Positions 46,766 to 58,356 are shown, counted from the first letter of the stretch. The stretch: DNA of 64,000 nt from Opisthorchis felineus (GCA_004794785.1 SJOL01008888.1:234815-298814); one strand, 5' to 3'. Notes: generated by a model not told the origin, from the sequence alone. Made by a program: numbers and translations.

Positions 46766-47769
46766 TTAACCTAGACAACAGTATTTTAACGACTTTCCTT
46801 GGAAGAGAATGGATCCTAAGATGCAAGAAAGTTATCTTGCTTCATAAGCCTGAAATAGAAGGTGATTAGACCAGAAAAGACTTTGCGCCATGACGACACT
46901 GTTTTTTTTTCACAGAAGGCAAGGTCATCAGTTATGATGCTGTGTGACAGAGTGTTGAATTTTGATAGGGTTTATTGGCCCAAATACCAAACCAATCGTT
47001 CAAAAATTAGGCATTTTCAAAACACTACCTCACGAGAGGAGCTAAAAGGTCGAAGTTTTATACTTTCTTTGAATATGGAGGCGATAGTGCGTTACAGCAA
47101 GCAAAACGAAAAAGCTATATTGTCGGTTTACCTCTAAACTGTTACAGGTGGTGGTAGTGGGAGCTGCGTAGTTTGCAGAGGTCAAAAGGGTAACACCCTG
47201 ATGTTCCGAGTCAGTCGCCATTTTAGGGAATCAGGAGAGATTGTTAACCGTCACATGCCCTGATATGTCTACGATCTCGGTCGAAACGTTGGGGAGCATT
47301 TGATTTGAATGGACTCCCGTCTCTCGGGCCGCCAGGTTAGTTGACCTGGTGTAAACTAAGCCCTGACGCATCATCGTAAACACAACGCTCGTATGTCATA
47401 CCATCTACATCTTGGACCGAAGTATCAAATCTTCTAAGGGAAAACAAAGTACGTTGAATCAGACGAACCAGAAACTCCAACCAACAAGTTCCGAGGCATA
47501 TTCTTAAAAGAATTCAGGAGTTTGGGACATTCAAGCAGACGTTTTTGGCATCTTGCTTATGAAATTGAGGTAGCCAGAATTTGGTATAACTGCTAACAGA
47601 TTGTAAAAATTTAACAAGCCAGTTAAAATTGTTGGTTGGTGGGACAATTAGTTGAAAGTAGAAGGCGAATGCAGACCAAAAACTTCACAAATTCGAAGAC
47701 AAATTACTTTCTGTGGAAACCGGCATGTCCAAAGAATGGTCGGGCGTGGAAAAGACAGGAATAACGCCT
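46766..47769. other. Unassigned intergenic
   Basis: No gene recognised; a 91-codon open frame at 46862-47137 is unassigned. Confidence 0.3.
47256..47298 (+). ncRNA. Very degenerate PLE hammerhead
   Basis: CTGATATGTC, then CTCGGTC and GAAACGTTGG follow the order of the PLE hammerhead with one core base missing (CTGAT-A). It may be chance. Confidence 0.2.
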
Positions 47770-47880
47770 CATAAGGTTTAAGGAAACTCTGGGACTGCGC
47801 CTACCTGATGAGCCCCAAGAACGGCGAAACCGGTTGTGGGCTGTCGAAGAGTTTTCAACGACCTCATTGTCTGGACATTG
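47770..47880 (+). ncRNA. Well-folded hammerhead ribozyme
   Basis: The outer stem I pairs GGAAACTCT (47782-47790) with AGAGTTTTC (47848-47856), nine pairs with one G-U wobble. The inner stem I pairs GCCTAC (47799-47804) with GTGGGC (47836-47841). The core CTGATGA (47805-47811) and GAAA (47826-47829) are intact. Stem II is GCC/GGC with one C-C mismatch above it. Stem III is the loop-less palindrome ACCGGT, and the cleavage triplet is GTT, which satisfies NUH but is usually slower than GTC. Internal loops in stem I could contact loop II as in natural hammerheads. Only short repeat flanks accompany it (CATAAGGTT before; TTTTCAACGACCTCATTG after). Confidence 0.8.
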
Positions 47881-49175
47881 ACCTACCACTACAAAGCCGC
47901 TCAAATGCATACCACGTTTTACCGCATCGAGGTCAGCGTGGAGTGCGAAGTACGACGGGTATCCCACTCTCTCTCTCTCCCTGACCATGCTTATAAGCAG
48001 GTTCCATTTGTCCGGAGGACACTCCCTGAATCTCCGCTTCGAAAAAAATAAACGCCAAAACTGAGCTTGGGACAGTGCCTCAGTCGCTCACATATTGGAA
48101 GAAGATCACAGTTACTGGAGTGAGAGATTGTTGTAATTCGGCCTCATTATGTATCGCCCTGAGTGAGTGAGTTCGGCGAATTTTTGAAACGAAACTGTTG
48201 GGAAGAAACGCGAACATGCGGCTATCAGAGAAACAAACAATTGCAGGAATCCAAAGTGGGAGCAGTTCTTAATCAGTCCTAAGCTAGGAGGCAGGAAACA
48301 CAATGAAAACATAACATGCCTGAATAGATTTGGGAAAGTTAAGGTGGAGGTGACTAGGGGCTGGAATCACCTATGGTAGCATAGCAACCACTATCCGGAG
48401 GGCATCTCACAGTGGTAGGCAAACGGCAATTGAATAATGTGATACATTTTCGTGACTAGACAGGTAAAAGTTAAATATTCATGTAAAAATACTGAAAATC
48501 CCCGAAACACCATGGTTCACACTGAATAAACGAGTTGATTGTCGTTAGCGTGATCGTGTGTGAAACATTCACGCGTCTTTATTGGTCTAGCCACAGCAAA
48601 GTCCACCGGCATCCCCGACCACTAAACAAGAGTCGTAATGCCATTCTAGAAAACTCAGAAAACGTCGACTTTGAGACGTAGAACGCGCAGTACCGCGAGG
48701 TATTTCCATTTCTATCTAAGGTGTTTGAGAACGAGCCTTTTGGACAGTAGCTCATACCATAGCTCAACGTCACTGGATGTGTGATTGTATAAATACTGGA
48801 AGACTGCCGTCATTCGACACAAGGTGACCTTGAAAAAGGGTTATTAAAACAAAGCATCTTGTTCTTTTGAAATTCCGAAAACACTTATACATCAGTACGG
48901 CCATCACCTTTAGCCATCCAACTGGCTTCAGTAAAAATGCGCAAATCCAGTCGTTGAAATCTTACATACACAACTGGTAGTCTGTGGTTGAATTTCACTA
49001 AAATGAATATCTTGCTGCACTCAAGGGAAAACACAGCTGTTATCGGAGCTCCCCAGTCAGAAGTGGCATTTTAAAAGAAGCCGGGATGACATTTGGGCAA
49101 CATTTCGGGGAGCCCTTCCGTTTATTCTTACGCATTCGAAAGAAAAGTAGCGCAGTTTTTTCTGTTAGTTTACAG
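47881..49175. other. Unassigned intergenic
   Basis: No supported feature. The upstream part of the possible gene at 49.2 kb might extend here, but I cannot place exons. Confidence 0.3.
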
Positions 49176-49793
49176 CATGATGTGTGCGTCAGGTCTCCTG
49201 AGAGCACTGAGCGCACTTCACGTAATTCAGCTCCAAATCAGTCGGGGACTCAAGAACCACGCAGTTGGTCTACAGTTACCGTTAATCCTGTCAGTCGAAG
49301 CGAAATTGTCGGATTATTCCACAGTTCTAAAAGAGCGAATAAAGTTGATCGAGGGTAGAGATTTCGTGAGAACAATCTTTCCGAAGTGGTCGAATATGGT
49401 CAAATATACCGCACGACCATATTGCAAGAAAACCTGTTGAGTTTAAAGATGTAAGTTCAAAATCTCTTTTTGGTTTGCCGCCTAAGGGAATGTGTGAATG
49501 TTCCCGAGCATCGAGACCTACACCAATGTCAAATGAAGAAAAGTTTGTAAACGAACTGTCAAATAGAACAGTTATCGTGGAGAATCATTTCGGTTTGCGT
49601 ACAGACGGTAGCGTTCCACCGCAGACGTCACCCCGAACCTGTTGCAGTGGATTTTCAGTATGGAACAGAAAGGTTAGGGCTGGACGTTTTCCGCTGCTCT
49701 TTTAATCCGCTGTTTGTATTTCAGAAGGATCCTGCTGCGGAAGGAAAGAACTGGTCAGTCTTAGAGGGCTCCACACTATTTCATCGACCGTAG
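49176..49793 (+). CDS. Possible 3' part of a spliced gene with tiny introns
   Basis: An exon at 49176 follows TTTTTTCTGTTAGTTTACAG, a strong acceptor. The frame continues across three short putative introns: 49355-49386 (32 nt, GTAGAG to CCGAAG), 49451-49486 (36 nt, GTAAGT to CCTAAG) and 49673-49724 (52 nt, GTTAGG to TATTTCAG). Phases are 2, 0 and 0 and agree each time. The frame ends at TAG at 49791. The joined product is about 165 residues, rich in Ser, Arg and Asn, with no recognised domain. Introns of 30-50 nt are common in flukes. The first donor and acceptor are weak, and other frames are open locally, so the model is tentative. The 5' exons are unknown. Confidence 0.3.
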
Positions 49794-49974
49794 CCGGCCT
49801 CTCCACATCTTGCTATTCACAATGGGCTTCAATTAGCTATGACTTTCCCAATTGCCTTGTACACATCGTTTTTCTGTATATATATGTCTTCCTCGCAAAA
49901 ATCGCCCTGGAAACATTGTGAATGGCTTTTTGGATGTAATGCAGAAATACATGAGCATATGTTCGTTGGTGTGT

Positions 49975-50640
49975 CCGCTGAGCTGGGCAATTTGAGTACA
50001 AACGTTTCATCTTCTTTTTAGTCTTCGTATATCGATATCAAGGAGAGAGGGTCATGCCACCTGACGGCAGCGTTTTGTTCCTTTATTCGTGTGCCACAAA
50101 TTCAACCTGGAAAACGTAAAAATTTCGGCATACGGATACACAGACACGGAAGTGAAGCGTGGCACTCAATGGCGGATTTGATCAACCGATGCATTGAACT
50201 GGATCCAATTTACGTACCACTACGTGCAAAGGATCAACATTTCAACCGGAATACTCAAGGATTGCCGAATGTCGGTTTCACAAGCCAAGAAACAAGGAAT
50301 AGTTTGGAGTCGGATCAGTAAAGGTCACAAGCCGGAACCCATAGGGGTCAAGGAAAGAGGTCACTCCAGCATTGACCAGAGTACGAGGGCAGGGGAGGCG
50401 AAGCTCAAAGGTCACGTGGTCATCGATCAATCAGGACACAGGATAACACAGCAACCAATGGAACCGCCCGACCGAACAATTGATCATTATCGAAGGTCAG
50501 CCCCGGCCAGCAGCACGTATATGGTCATTGGTTGTTCGCTGAGCTGGCCAATTTGATTGCAGACGTTTCTTCACCAATAGAAGTGACATCATTAGTGCGT
50601 TGTTAAGACGCACAGTGGTGCCTAGCGATGGGTTGGTTGT
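49975..50640. pseudogene. Rearranged Penelope-like element fragment
   Basis: From about 49975 to 50090 the sequence is antisense: part of the terminal repeat (GAGCTGGGCAATTTGAG, ACAAACGTTTCATC) and then nuclease codons. At about 50090 it flips to sense: CCACAAATTC and CTGGAAAACG, then HSMADLINRCIELDPIYVPL, a conserved tail of this nuclease. The sense part continues to about 50518 and matches the 15 kb copy over its whole 3' tail. It then flips again to an antisense terminal repeat with a hammerhead. No RT is present. Stops and inversions show it is dead. Confidence 0.75.
50554..50603 (-). ncRNA. PLE hammerhead, position 5 changed
   Basis: The minus strand reads GCA, CTAATGA, an extra T, GTCACT, loop, GGTGAA, GAAACGTCTGC. 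CTAATGA replaces CTGATGA, a core change expected to block cleavage. Otherwise it matches the 15 kb copy, including the adjoining GACGCACAGTGGTGC hairpin region. Confidence 0.65.
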
Positions 50641-51900
50641 GCCACAGCCAGCTCGGCGAACACGCCGATGACCATCTACGCTACCTGGGCTACCGAAATT
50701 CTCCTCTATAGCATGGACATATGCAGGATGGTTTAGGTTAACTAGCACATTAGCCATATGGGCGTTCCATCCTCCTCAGTGTCTTCTTTGTCAATGAAGA
50801 CTTGTCCTTCTGCGCTTCACGAAAAGGTTTATCGACCAACACTTATCAGCGGTAATAATCCGTGCTTTCTCGGAGCGATGATTTCCTTGACAATAAGCAG
50901 GAATAGTTCATTCCATCAGCCTGAGCAAAATACTCCAGTTTCGTTAGACTTTCACGAAATTTCGACGTTTCTGTTTGTGTTCTACGAGGCTTCAGTAGTT
51001 GTTTAACCCCTTGCCCGTGCAGTTGCTATCAAAGGCATTCTTTTCCGTCCACAACCTTACCGTAGTATTGTTCTCGTCCCTAGACTCGAAATTTCAGACG
51101 TCGATGATTTCACTTAGTAGTCGCGCTGAGGTAGGATGTTGGCAACCAAGCAGATAACCGTTTTTTGAGAATTCAGCAGTGGAGATCTCTACAAATGTGT
51201 ACATCCGTCACAATCTCAAACTGTATCAAAATCTTGCTCAGGTTTCCAATTTAATTATTTTTCCAAACCAACACTGTCAGCTACAACAAATGCGCAACCA
51301 TGGTTTAAGGTGGTATCGACCTAAACAGCATCACCTTATATAAACTTCCCCCTTGAAAGCCCATTCGTATTACTATTTCGAACGATCCTCACATTGTTTA
51401 TTTATAAAATCAGCGATGGCTGTCTAAACGGATCACCAAAATCCCACCTCTTCCAAGACAGCACGAAAACGTTCCCGCGTTTATCTTACCTGACCTAACA
51501 CGGTTCATAAAACCAATACCTATCTGCGATAGTTAAACAGATAGGAAAAATTAGCGAATATTTAGGACTGAAGCTCGTTTCAGGGCTCGCTTTTTTATGC
51601 TGATATGTTCAAGGTCATTCACTGGATTTGATAAGAGTTTGTGCAGTTTGCGTTTATTGCAACGGTCTAAAAGAACCACCCAAAACAGCCACCGACATTC
51701 AGAAGAACCTTTCTTCGAAATATTGTAGTATTCTGTAAACACAGTGTATTGTTTGGAAGCTTAACAAAATCGCGGAGAAGTTATTTTATTTTGGCGAAAG
51801 CATAAAATGTTACCCGCCAAAAACTCCGGTTGTTACTCAGGGCAAGGTTGTACGTCAGACTTTCATGCGACTAGAAATCTAAAGCATTTGTCCTTAGTTT
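50641..51900. other. Unassigned intergenic
   Basis: No supported gene or repeat. Confidence 0.3.
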
Positions 51901-51904
51901 CATG

Positions 51905-52320
51905 AAGGAAACTACTCACAAGGTTGCTGAAAATTCCTCGAAAGCCCACGAGCAGTTTCGCCCTTCTTGGGGATCATCAGGTAGGAGCAGTCCCCGAGTT
52001 TCCGTCAACCTTATGTACTACTTGAACTCAAATTGAACTGATTTCGATAAACACACTCATTTGCAAGTCGATTTGGTTTTCACGGGAGACTCAAATGGAT
52101 CTCTCGTTTAGGATATTGTTCAGCTGAGTGTGCTGCACAAAGGTCGCCGCATGAAAGGTTCTTCATGAAAATATACTACAATATCTCGGAAACCGTGCCA
52201 GCTGAAACACGAGGCGGCCTGTGGGCAGCACGTTTGGTTGAACGGTATCATGAACGAGAGATTCATTCGAGTCTCCCGTGAAAACCGTATTAATTTGCAA
52301 ATGAGTGTATTTGTGGCATT
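51905..52320. mobile_element. Hammerhead repeat, antisense unit followed by sense body
   Basis: The left antisense unit has the 3' signature ACTACTCACAAGGTTGCTG, the ribozyme and most of the body (TTTGGTTTTCACGGGAGACTC, ATGGATCTCTCGTTTAGG). At about 52185 it flips to sense body (CGTGCCAGCTGAAACACG, AACGAGAGATTCATTCGAG, TTGCAAATGAGTGTATTTG). Both halves contain the same central body, so the template probably held more than one unit. Confidence 0.75.
51915..52010 (-). ncRNA. Hammerhead ribozyme, stem III broken
   Basis: CTGATGA (51974-51980 on the minus strand) and GAAA are intact. Stem II is CCC/GGG with a poor first pair. Stem III is ACTGCT rather than ACCGGT, so the palindrome is lost and cleavage is doubtful. 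Confidence 0.65.
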
Positions 52321-52721
52321 TACCCCTATTTTCATCACTGGGCTCCCCTCATCTATTCTGTTTACATTGGTAGAAAAATTTCATCACGATGTGATAATCC
52401 TATCAGTCGCGACAAATAAGATATGCGTGTTGTGTGTATGAAACATCAGGCAATATAGTGGAAAGATCAGACATTCAACCGTGAAAAAATCTTATGTTTG
52501 AAACCAGGGAAGCCAGGTGTCTTGCTTCAAAACCTTCTGTGAACACACTAATGAATGAACAACAAGTTAGGGCTACATAGCAACAGACGAAACGAGTCCT
52601 TTGGATTTCAGAGTAGTCTGAGGATATTCAATCATATTCAGTGGATACTTCTTCCTGTCAGAGGGGACAATCTATGCTGAAAAGCCGAGAAACACCTTAC
52701 AGCTGTTTCATTCTTGTTGAG

Positions 52722-52725
<4 letters not shown>

Positions 52726-52755
<30 letters not shown>

Positions 52756-52756
52756 T
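52726..52756. repeat. ATC trinucleotide microsatellite
   Basis: About ten ATC units lie inside the SINE copy. Confidence 0.95.
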
Positions 52757-52807
52757 GACGAAACTCAGAGAGTTTTGAACCCGCTACCGTCCGGTCAGTT
52801 GTTGAAC

Positions 52808-52832
52808 ACTGATCAGCCGGTGGCTGATCAGT
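52808..52832. repeat. Perfect inverted repeat
   Basis: ACTGATCAGCC, a GGT spacer, then GGCTGATCAGT form an 11-bp perfect hairpin at the edge of the tRNA-like head of the SINE copy. Confidence 0.9.
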
Positions 52833-52889
52833 GGTATGACTAGCTCTCACGTAGGACAGAGCACCACTCATCCTTCAATAACGGAAAAC

Positions 52890-52978
52890 CACAGAAAAAG
52901 CTGCACAGTGCTTCTCGACTTTTCAAGATAGATTAGCTTCATTGGCTAGATGAAAGGTCTACTGAATACTTGGATTTG
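52890..52978 (+). mobile_element. SINE family 1 tail fragment
   Basis: CTGCACAGTGCTTCTCGAC, then TTCATTGGCTAGATGAAAG match the distal tail of the family in sense orientation. Confidence 0.45.
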
Positions 52979-52989
52979 TCTGGTGATTC

Positions 52990-53491
52990 TTTTACAACAG
53001 GGTCTTGACGAACAGACAGGCCCGCTCGCGATTTGACCCCCAAATATTTTGTATTCAGCTGTACTGTCGCTTCAGATACCGTAGTGTACTCGTTCAACCG
53101 CGTGTTTTGATGAAACGTAGCATGCTTTGTCTCCACAACTGTAACAGAACTGGTACATTACCCGGATGGGCGCTAATTGTGTCAGATTACTGTATCTCAA
53201 TGGTATTTTGAATCGGGCGCGGCTGTCTAGTTTGGCATTGTTGATGACTGCTGCAAGTGTACTTTTATTGGCATTCTCTAAGCTTAGTGCACTACGATGG
53301 TTTGATACAAGCCTCCTGTACTCTTTCTCAGGAACTCGGATTCTTACGAATTTTTGTAACCGCAGGTTCTTTCTGCCCAAACAGTCTAGCCTGTTGGCTG
53401 AACTGTGTTTCTGAGCGATCCGTGAAAAGCCGGAGAAACATGAATACTGGCAATCCAAAGTTGATGTTTGAAAAAGCGGACTTTGAGACAA
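52990..53491 (-). pseudogene. Penelope-like element fragment: RT linker and GIY-YIG start
   Basis: A 139-codon minus-strand frame contains NKSTLAAVINNAKLDSRARF, then PLRYSNLTQLAPIRVMYQFCYSCGDKACYV, broken here only by my splitting: TQLAPIRV and MYQFCYSCGDKACYV. This fits the PLE linker followed by the nuclease entry (YQF.CSCG..YIG). The YIG glycine is missing (CYV) and a stop follows within about 15 residues. The RT catalytic part is not recognisable upstream. It differs from the other copies in the linker and may represent another PLE lineage. Confidence 0.6.
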
Positions 53492-53609
53492 GCCATTGGC
53501 TTGCCCATTTGTAAGGTTAGTAAACTTGATTACGCCACGTGTACTGGGACATATAAAATGGTGTGTTTACGTACCTTAGTCCAGTCGATCGTACGAGTTT
53601 CTAGGCCAC

Positions 53610-53885
53610 ACACTACTCATAAGTTTGCTGAAAACTCTTCCAACGATCCCGACTGTTTCCGCCATTCCTTCGGGCGCTTCAGGTAGGTCCCGTCAACCTT
53701 GTGTTCCACGTCAATACACAATTTGCGGAATACACTCGAATACCAATGACCCTGGTGGGTGACTCAGTTGGATTCCATTCGAACCTTTCGTTTGTGATAT
53801 TTTCCAAATGGTTATTCTGCATAAGGCCGCTTCATATTTCAGTTGGGACGATATTCGCGAAATAGCAGTATATATTCTAGGTAGA
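53610..53885 (-). mobile_element. Hammerhead repeat, single antisense unit
   Basis: This is the cleanest non-inverted antisense copy: CACTACTCATAAGTTTGCTG, a decayed ribozyme (GTTTCC, then CGCTTCAGG for CTGAAGCG), CCGTCAACCTTGTG, then body to TCATATTTCAGTTGGGACG and ATATTCGCG. Core boxes are changed, so the ribozyme is inactive. Confidence 0.7.
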
Positions 53886-55347
53886 GCGGGTTCAAGCCTC
53901 CTGCAATCCGATTGGCTTTTTCGTCGAGGGGCGGTCCTCCGACCAGCGGCAGGATGAAGAAATAATACAACCTTCCTGAAAGGAGGAGTATGAATTGAAT
54001 TACTGTGGTGGTGAACTGAAAAATATCGACATCAACAAGGAAATGTATTTTTTCCCGATTTGCATGGGCTTTTGGCCATGACTCTTTGTCATTCTTCCAC
54101 ATGAATTAATCGGTGGTTTCCTCATCAACTTTTGGTAAGCAGTTAGCGATTCATTTATTGCAAAAATGTGTAATCTCATTAGTTGAGAAATCGGCTCTGG
54201 TGGACTGACACCACTACCATCGAAGGCAACCACCCGAAAAGTTGGATCCTCTTGTACAAACTGTATGTCCGTGTTTGCCGGTGTTTAATAGCAACCATGA
54301 AATGTTGAGTATGTCCATATATATTCAGCTACCCTCCTTCTCATTAATAGTACGGCGAATATTGAAACAGACATCTCTGGTGAGGCCAAATTTGCAACAG
54401 ACTGTCTCCCACAACAAAATTCATACGTGGCGTGTAAGAACAGGCCACGAGTCACGCTTGGATGATCTTTTGGGCAACTTCAAATCTTCTAAGTAAATCG
54501 TAGTTCTCTTTGTGTAGAAAGCTCTGTCACACAACAGTTTAACCTACCATTCTAACGCAGATCTCTTCTTGTTTTATTCACAAGTCTTTCAACGTTGTTT
54601 TTTCCGCCGCTCATTTAACATTCAAGGTCACCGCTGGTGACAGTTGTTTCCGTCTGTCTTTACCAGACCGATTCTGATCACACAAGCATACGGTTGACAG
54701 TGCAAACCTTCCCATAGAGCCTAACAAATCAGAAACAGAATTACTTAAATTATGTAACGCTATGGTCGTCGCTCTTTCCTGCAACACTTATTGATTGATT
54801 ATATTAAGCTGTTTTTTTAATAATTTCAATCTCTGTTTTATCAGCTTGTCGCCAGAAACAGTGAATATTAGTTCACGCAGGGTGTGGTCTGCTTCCTGTG
54901 GGAAATCACGCGCCATGGTTTAGCGAGAGACTTGATGTTTTTGGAAAAATCACATTGACACGTACTCTAAATCAATTACATTTTTCAAAATATTCAATAT
55001 TTTGCCTGGCTAGGTACTCAGAAAAGCATTCCACATTTGCTTACCTATCGACGAGATTTTTGATTTCCGATACGAAAAACCGGAAAGAATGTGTCCAGTG
55101 AATACTGACGTATTGTTATTTTTGGCGCCCATGTGTAATACCTGTCAACAACATATGAATCAAATTGGCGTATGTCATTTGGCCGGATTATTGCTCACAC
55201 AAATTTTTCGGAGTGACGCTGTGCATTACGGAATTCCAGGAGACCGAAAGTCACACAGACGTTATAATGGGATCGTGAAAAGCGTTTCTTTCATTAAATT
55301 TGATCAGGAAACATAGAATTTGAGTTTTGTAACGTTGTGTGGAGTTA
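53886..55347. other. Unassigned intergenic
   Basis: Open frames at 54242-54496, 54898-55101 and 55089-55316 have no recognised domain. Confidence 0.3.
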
Positions 55348-55410
55348 CACACTACTCATAAGGTTGCTGAAAATTCTTCGACAGCGCACGACTGGTTTCG
55401 CTAAGTTGTG
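55348..55410 (-). mobile_element. Hammerhead repeat fragment
   Basis: ACTACTCATAAGGTTGCTG, then TTCTTCGACAGC and CACGACTGGTTTCGC cover the 3' half of the ribozyme in antisense. The copy stops abruptly before the CTGATGA box. Confidence 0.65.
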
Positions 55411-56469
55411 TGGAGTGGTTTGGTTTGTATTTTCTTGCACGAAAAGAGTCAGGTGATGTTACAGACGGTTAACTGGTATACTACAGGAGCAGTTCAACTC
55501 CTGGAAGCCCTCTGAGACTACTGTGTCAATGTTAAAAACACATCCAGTGATAAGGCACACTTTTTCGTGATGGCGAAACATCCTGTTCGACTAACACTTT
55601 CCTGGTGCATGATGACGCACGTTGCATTTGTGTCGGCTTTTCCCTCACTTAGAAGCGATGGACGATGCGGACTTTGTTTGTAGTGATGACCGAACCGAAG
55701 CCCACGCAATCCGTTATTAAATCCAATCGCTCGAGGCAATAGATGTTAACCTGTTGTGACTTAAGATTACCTTTATACTCTGTGATGTCATGTGATCAAG
55801 CCTCCAGGTATGTATGTCTTGCTGGTATCCGAAACGGATCTGATGGTCAACCGTGGTTTATACACTGGACGCTTGTTGAGGTAACTAAACTGCAGATGAT
55901 TTGCGCGGAACCCAATGTGGTGCTACGAGCAAGCCGCTGATACTGATGTAAACCTGGGAGAATACGTTCGGCAAGCAGGAAAGCAGAGAGCCACCGGCCA
56001 GCCCAAGTATGATGATATAAAAACGAGCACCAAAATTATTGCCATCTCATTGGACTGCTGAACTTTTGGGTCAGTTCCTGTGGAATACCACACTTTCCCC
56101 CGATAAATCACCAGAATAGTGTTCATCCTGGGATGTACATTACTGCATCATTTATATGAGAATAGATTGTCAGGTGGCAAAACACTAGTTCTATCTGTGC
56201 TGGTAGCTTCGTCGGATACAAGGAAATTAGAGTTGAACAGGTGTTGATTAGAAATCGGCTGTTGACCACAGATGCGACAGGCTTACTTGGGTAGTTCACT
56301 TTCGTCATAGTTTAGAATGAGTACGTTGGAGATCGGCGAGCCCGGCGAAAAGTACACGTCCAGGTGGCTATGGTTTTGCTTAACACTGTACTTTGGGCAA
56401 ATAAGGTCGTCAGGCCACTCTGTCCAATGTCATACTTTGCCAAGGTGTGAAACCAAGAATAGAGATTCT
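55411..56469. other. Unassigned intergenic
   Basis: No supported feature. Confidence 0.3.
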
Positions 56470-56622
56470 TGGCGAAAGCTACTGAGAACTGCCGAAAACT
56501 CTTCGGAAACCCACGACGGGTTTCGTAGTGGACCTATTCATGGGGCTCATCAGCTAGGTGCAGTCCCCGAATCATGAACAATCAACTCAGCTGGAATTCA
56601 GTTGAGTCTCCGGTGAACCAAA
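56470..56622. mobile_element. Hammerhead repeat, antisense ribozyme then sense body
   Basis: On the minus strand CTGATGA (56547-56553) and GAAACC are intact, but stem II is enlarged and poorly paired. ACCCGT with GTC gives a weakened stem III. The sense body (CTGGAATTCAGTTGAGTCTC) begins directly after the antisense arm. Confidence 0.65.
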
Positions 56623-58227
56623 AATAATTTTTAAAGAGTTTATTTAAAAAATGCACTTTTTATGCTAAACTCATGAGTGTTGAAATAGCATGATTTAGGC
56701 CATGCTCAGGTTGGATTTCCACTCTTCAGCTTACCGTAAATAAGTCCTTTTTGGGTGTGGTTGTCGGTCAATCCAACATAGCTGACTGTGCATTATTGCA
56801 CAGACCATTCGCTCATCTTGGTATGTTCCACAACGTCTCTATTCTGGATTCGGTCGGGCCATCAAATTCAAGGTATTTTTAGCAAGCAGTTTGACAGACA
56901 TCCTTATACCCTGTCGTTATAGTCTCCATGTTATTGGCTAATCGCTGTATCACCTGCCACGTAGACGGATGTTCCACTGTGCATGTTTGTTCCTCTGTCA
57001 TGTCGACGCCGACCGCCGACCCTCACAACCCTTCTTCCAATCTTGGTTTGGAATTGTCAGCACCAGTTAAGAGTTCTTTCGAAGGGTGTGTCACATCCAG
57101 CACAAGTGGAATTCACTAATCTCCGTTTTCAAGTGACAATTTTTGCGAATTCGTGGGGGGGGGGACAATGTCGTTCTGTTCACCAAACGCAAGAGATGTT
57201 TTCTGACCACAGACAGCCACTGAATCTTTGACGGAGGGAAACCGTAAAACAAGTACCAATCGAACTGATACCCCGAACATCGGCCCATTCAAAGTGAGGC
57301 TGTTGAAACAGGAAAATAGGGGGACGTTAATTAACAAGCAAATTGGTGCACGGAAACTGAGTCGATCTGGCCAGTAAAACTGGAATCCAAATATAAGTTC
57401 TTAATGAAATCTGTAATCTCAGGTACGCTAAACATTGAATGGAATATGCCAGTTGGTGTTTCACTAGTGTACTAGCAGAACTAGCCTTCAGGGAGATTGG
57501 AGTCGCCACCTAACAGCTTTCTTGAACTTTAAGTGGATAAAAATCCTCATGTTGATTTGAAATAGGTGGAATATCAATAGTGAGAATTCTCCCTACTACC
57601 CGGTGCGCCGTTCTTTTCCGGAGTCACCTGCGGTAAACGCTGCAGTTCAGCTTCAAATAACATGGTGCAGATACTAGTCGGGTGGATTTCATGGCCACGC
57701 GACAGTCTAAGACTTGTTTTCTCGCCCCAAGATCAAAACATGAACACCGGAACGGGTTTAAGACCATCAATTCTACGGTTCTGTTCAAACAGTCCATTCG
57801 AAAGATTGTGCGAAATTCTATGCAAGTTGGAACCCAGACAGGGACGGGTGATTGCGACGGAAACTGCATCGTTTCCAGTATGTTTGTATACCACTCTATT
57901 TATACGACAAAGGTTCGCGGAAATGCATCAGCTTAGCAGCTGTCTGGCTTATATACTCACCTGCATACCAGTGTAAGGATGAAAGACCTTCGCCGTAGAG
58001 TCCATTAGAAAACACCAACTAAACGGTTACAATCTATTGGACAGGAAAGTAAACGTCACATATGCACATAGTTTTAAAAAACTGAACATTATCACGCGCC
58101 TTTTTGAACTTTCGTGGATATTCATTGACTATCACGCAATTGTAAAAGAATGCTGCAAAGCACTTCTACAAGTTCCGTAATAAATCCCGCCTTCCATTAG
58201 ACGCGAGGCAGAGTTACGAGAAAACCA
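56623..58227. other. Unassigned; G10 run
   Basis: Ten G lie at 57155-57164. Open frames near 57.7-58.0 kb have no recognised domain. Confidence 0.3.
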
Positions 58228-58330
58228 CATACTACTCGCACGCCTTATCAGTAGTATCCGCCGTCACACCAGTATTGTTTTGACGGGAGATTCACCTGGA
58301 ACCAAGCAGACTGCCTCGTTTATACTGTCC
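58228..58330 (-). mobile_element. Hammerhead repeat fragment
   Basis: ACATACTACTCGCACGCC resembles the antisense 3' signature. GTTTTGACGGGAGATTCACC and CTCGTTTATACTGTCC are antisense body. The ribozyme between them is deleted. Confidence 0.5.
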
Positions 58331-58354
58331 TGAGAACTCATTTTAGCCACAGAC

Positions 58355-58356
<2 letters not shown>

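Larger units (their letters stand above)
52665..52835 (-). mobile_element. SINE family 1 copy carrying a microsatellite
   Basis: Antisense tail (ATCTATGCTGAAAAGCC, ACAGCTGTTTCATTCTTGTT) leads to an ATC repeat and then the tRNA-like head (TTTTGAACCCGC as B box, GTTGAACACTGATCAG). The ATC repeat arose inside the family motif GATGATT. Confidence 0.6.
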
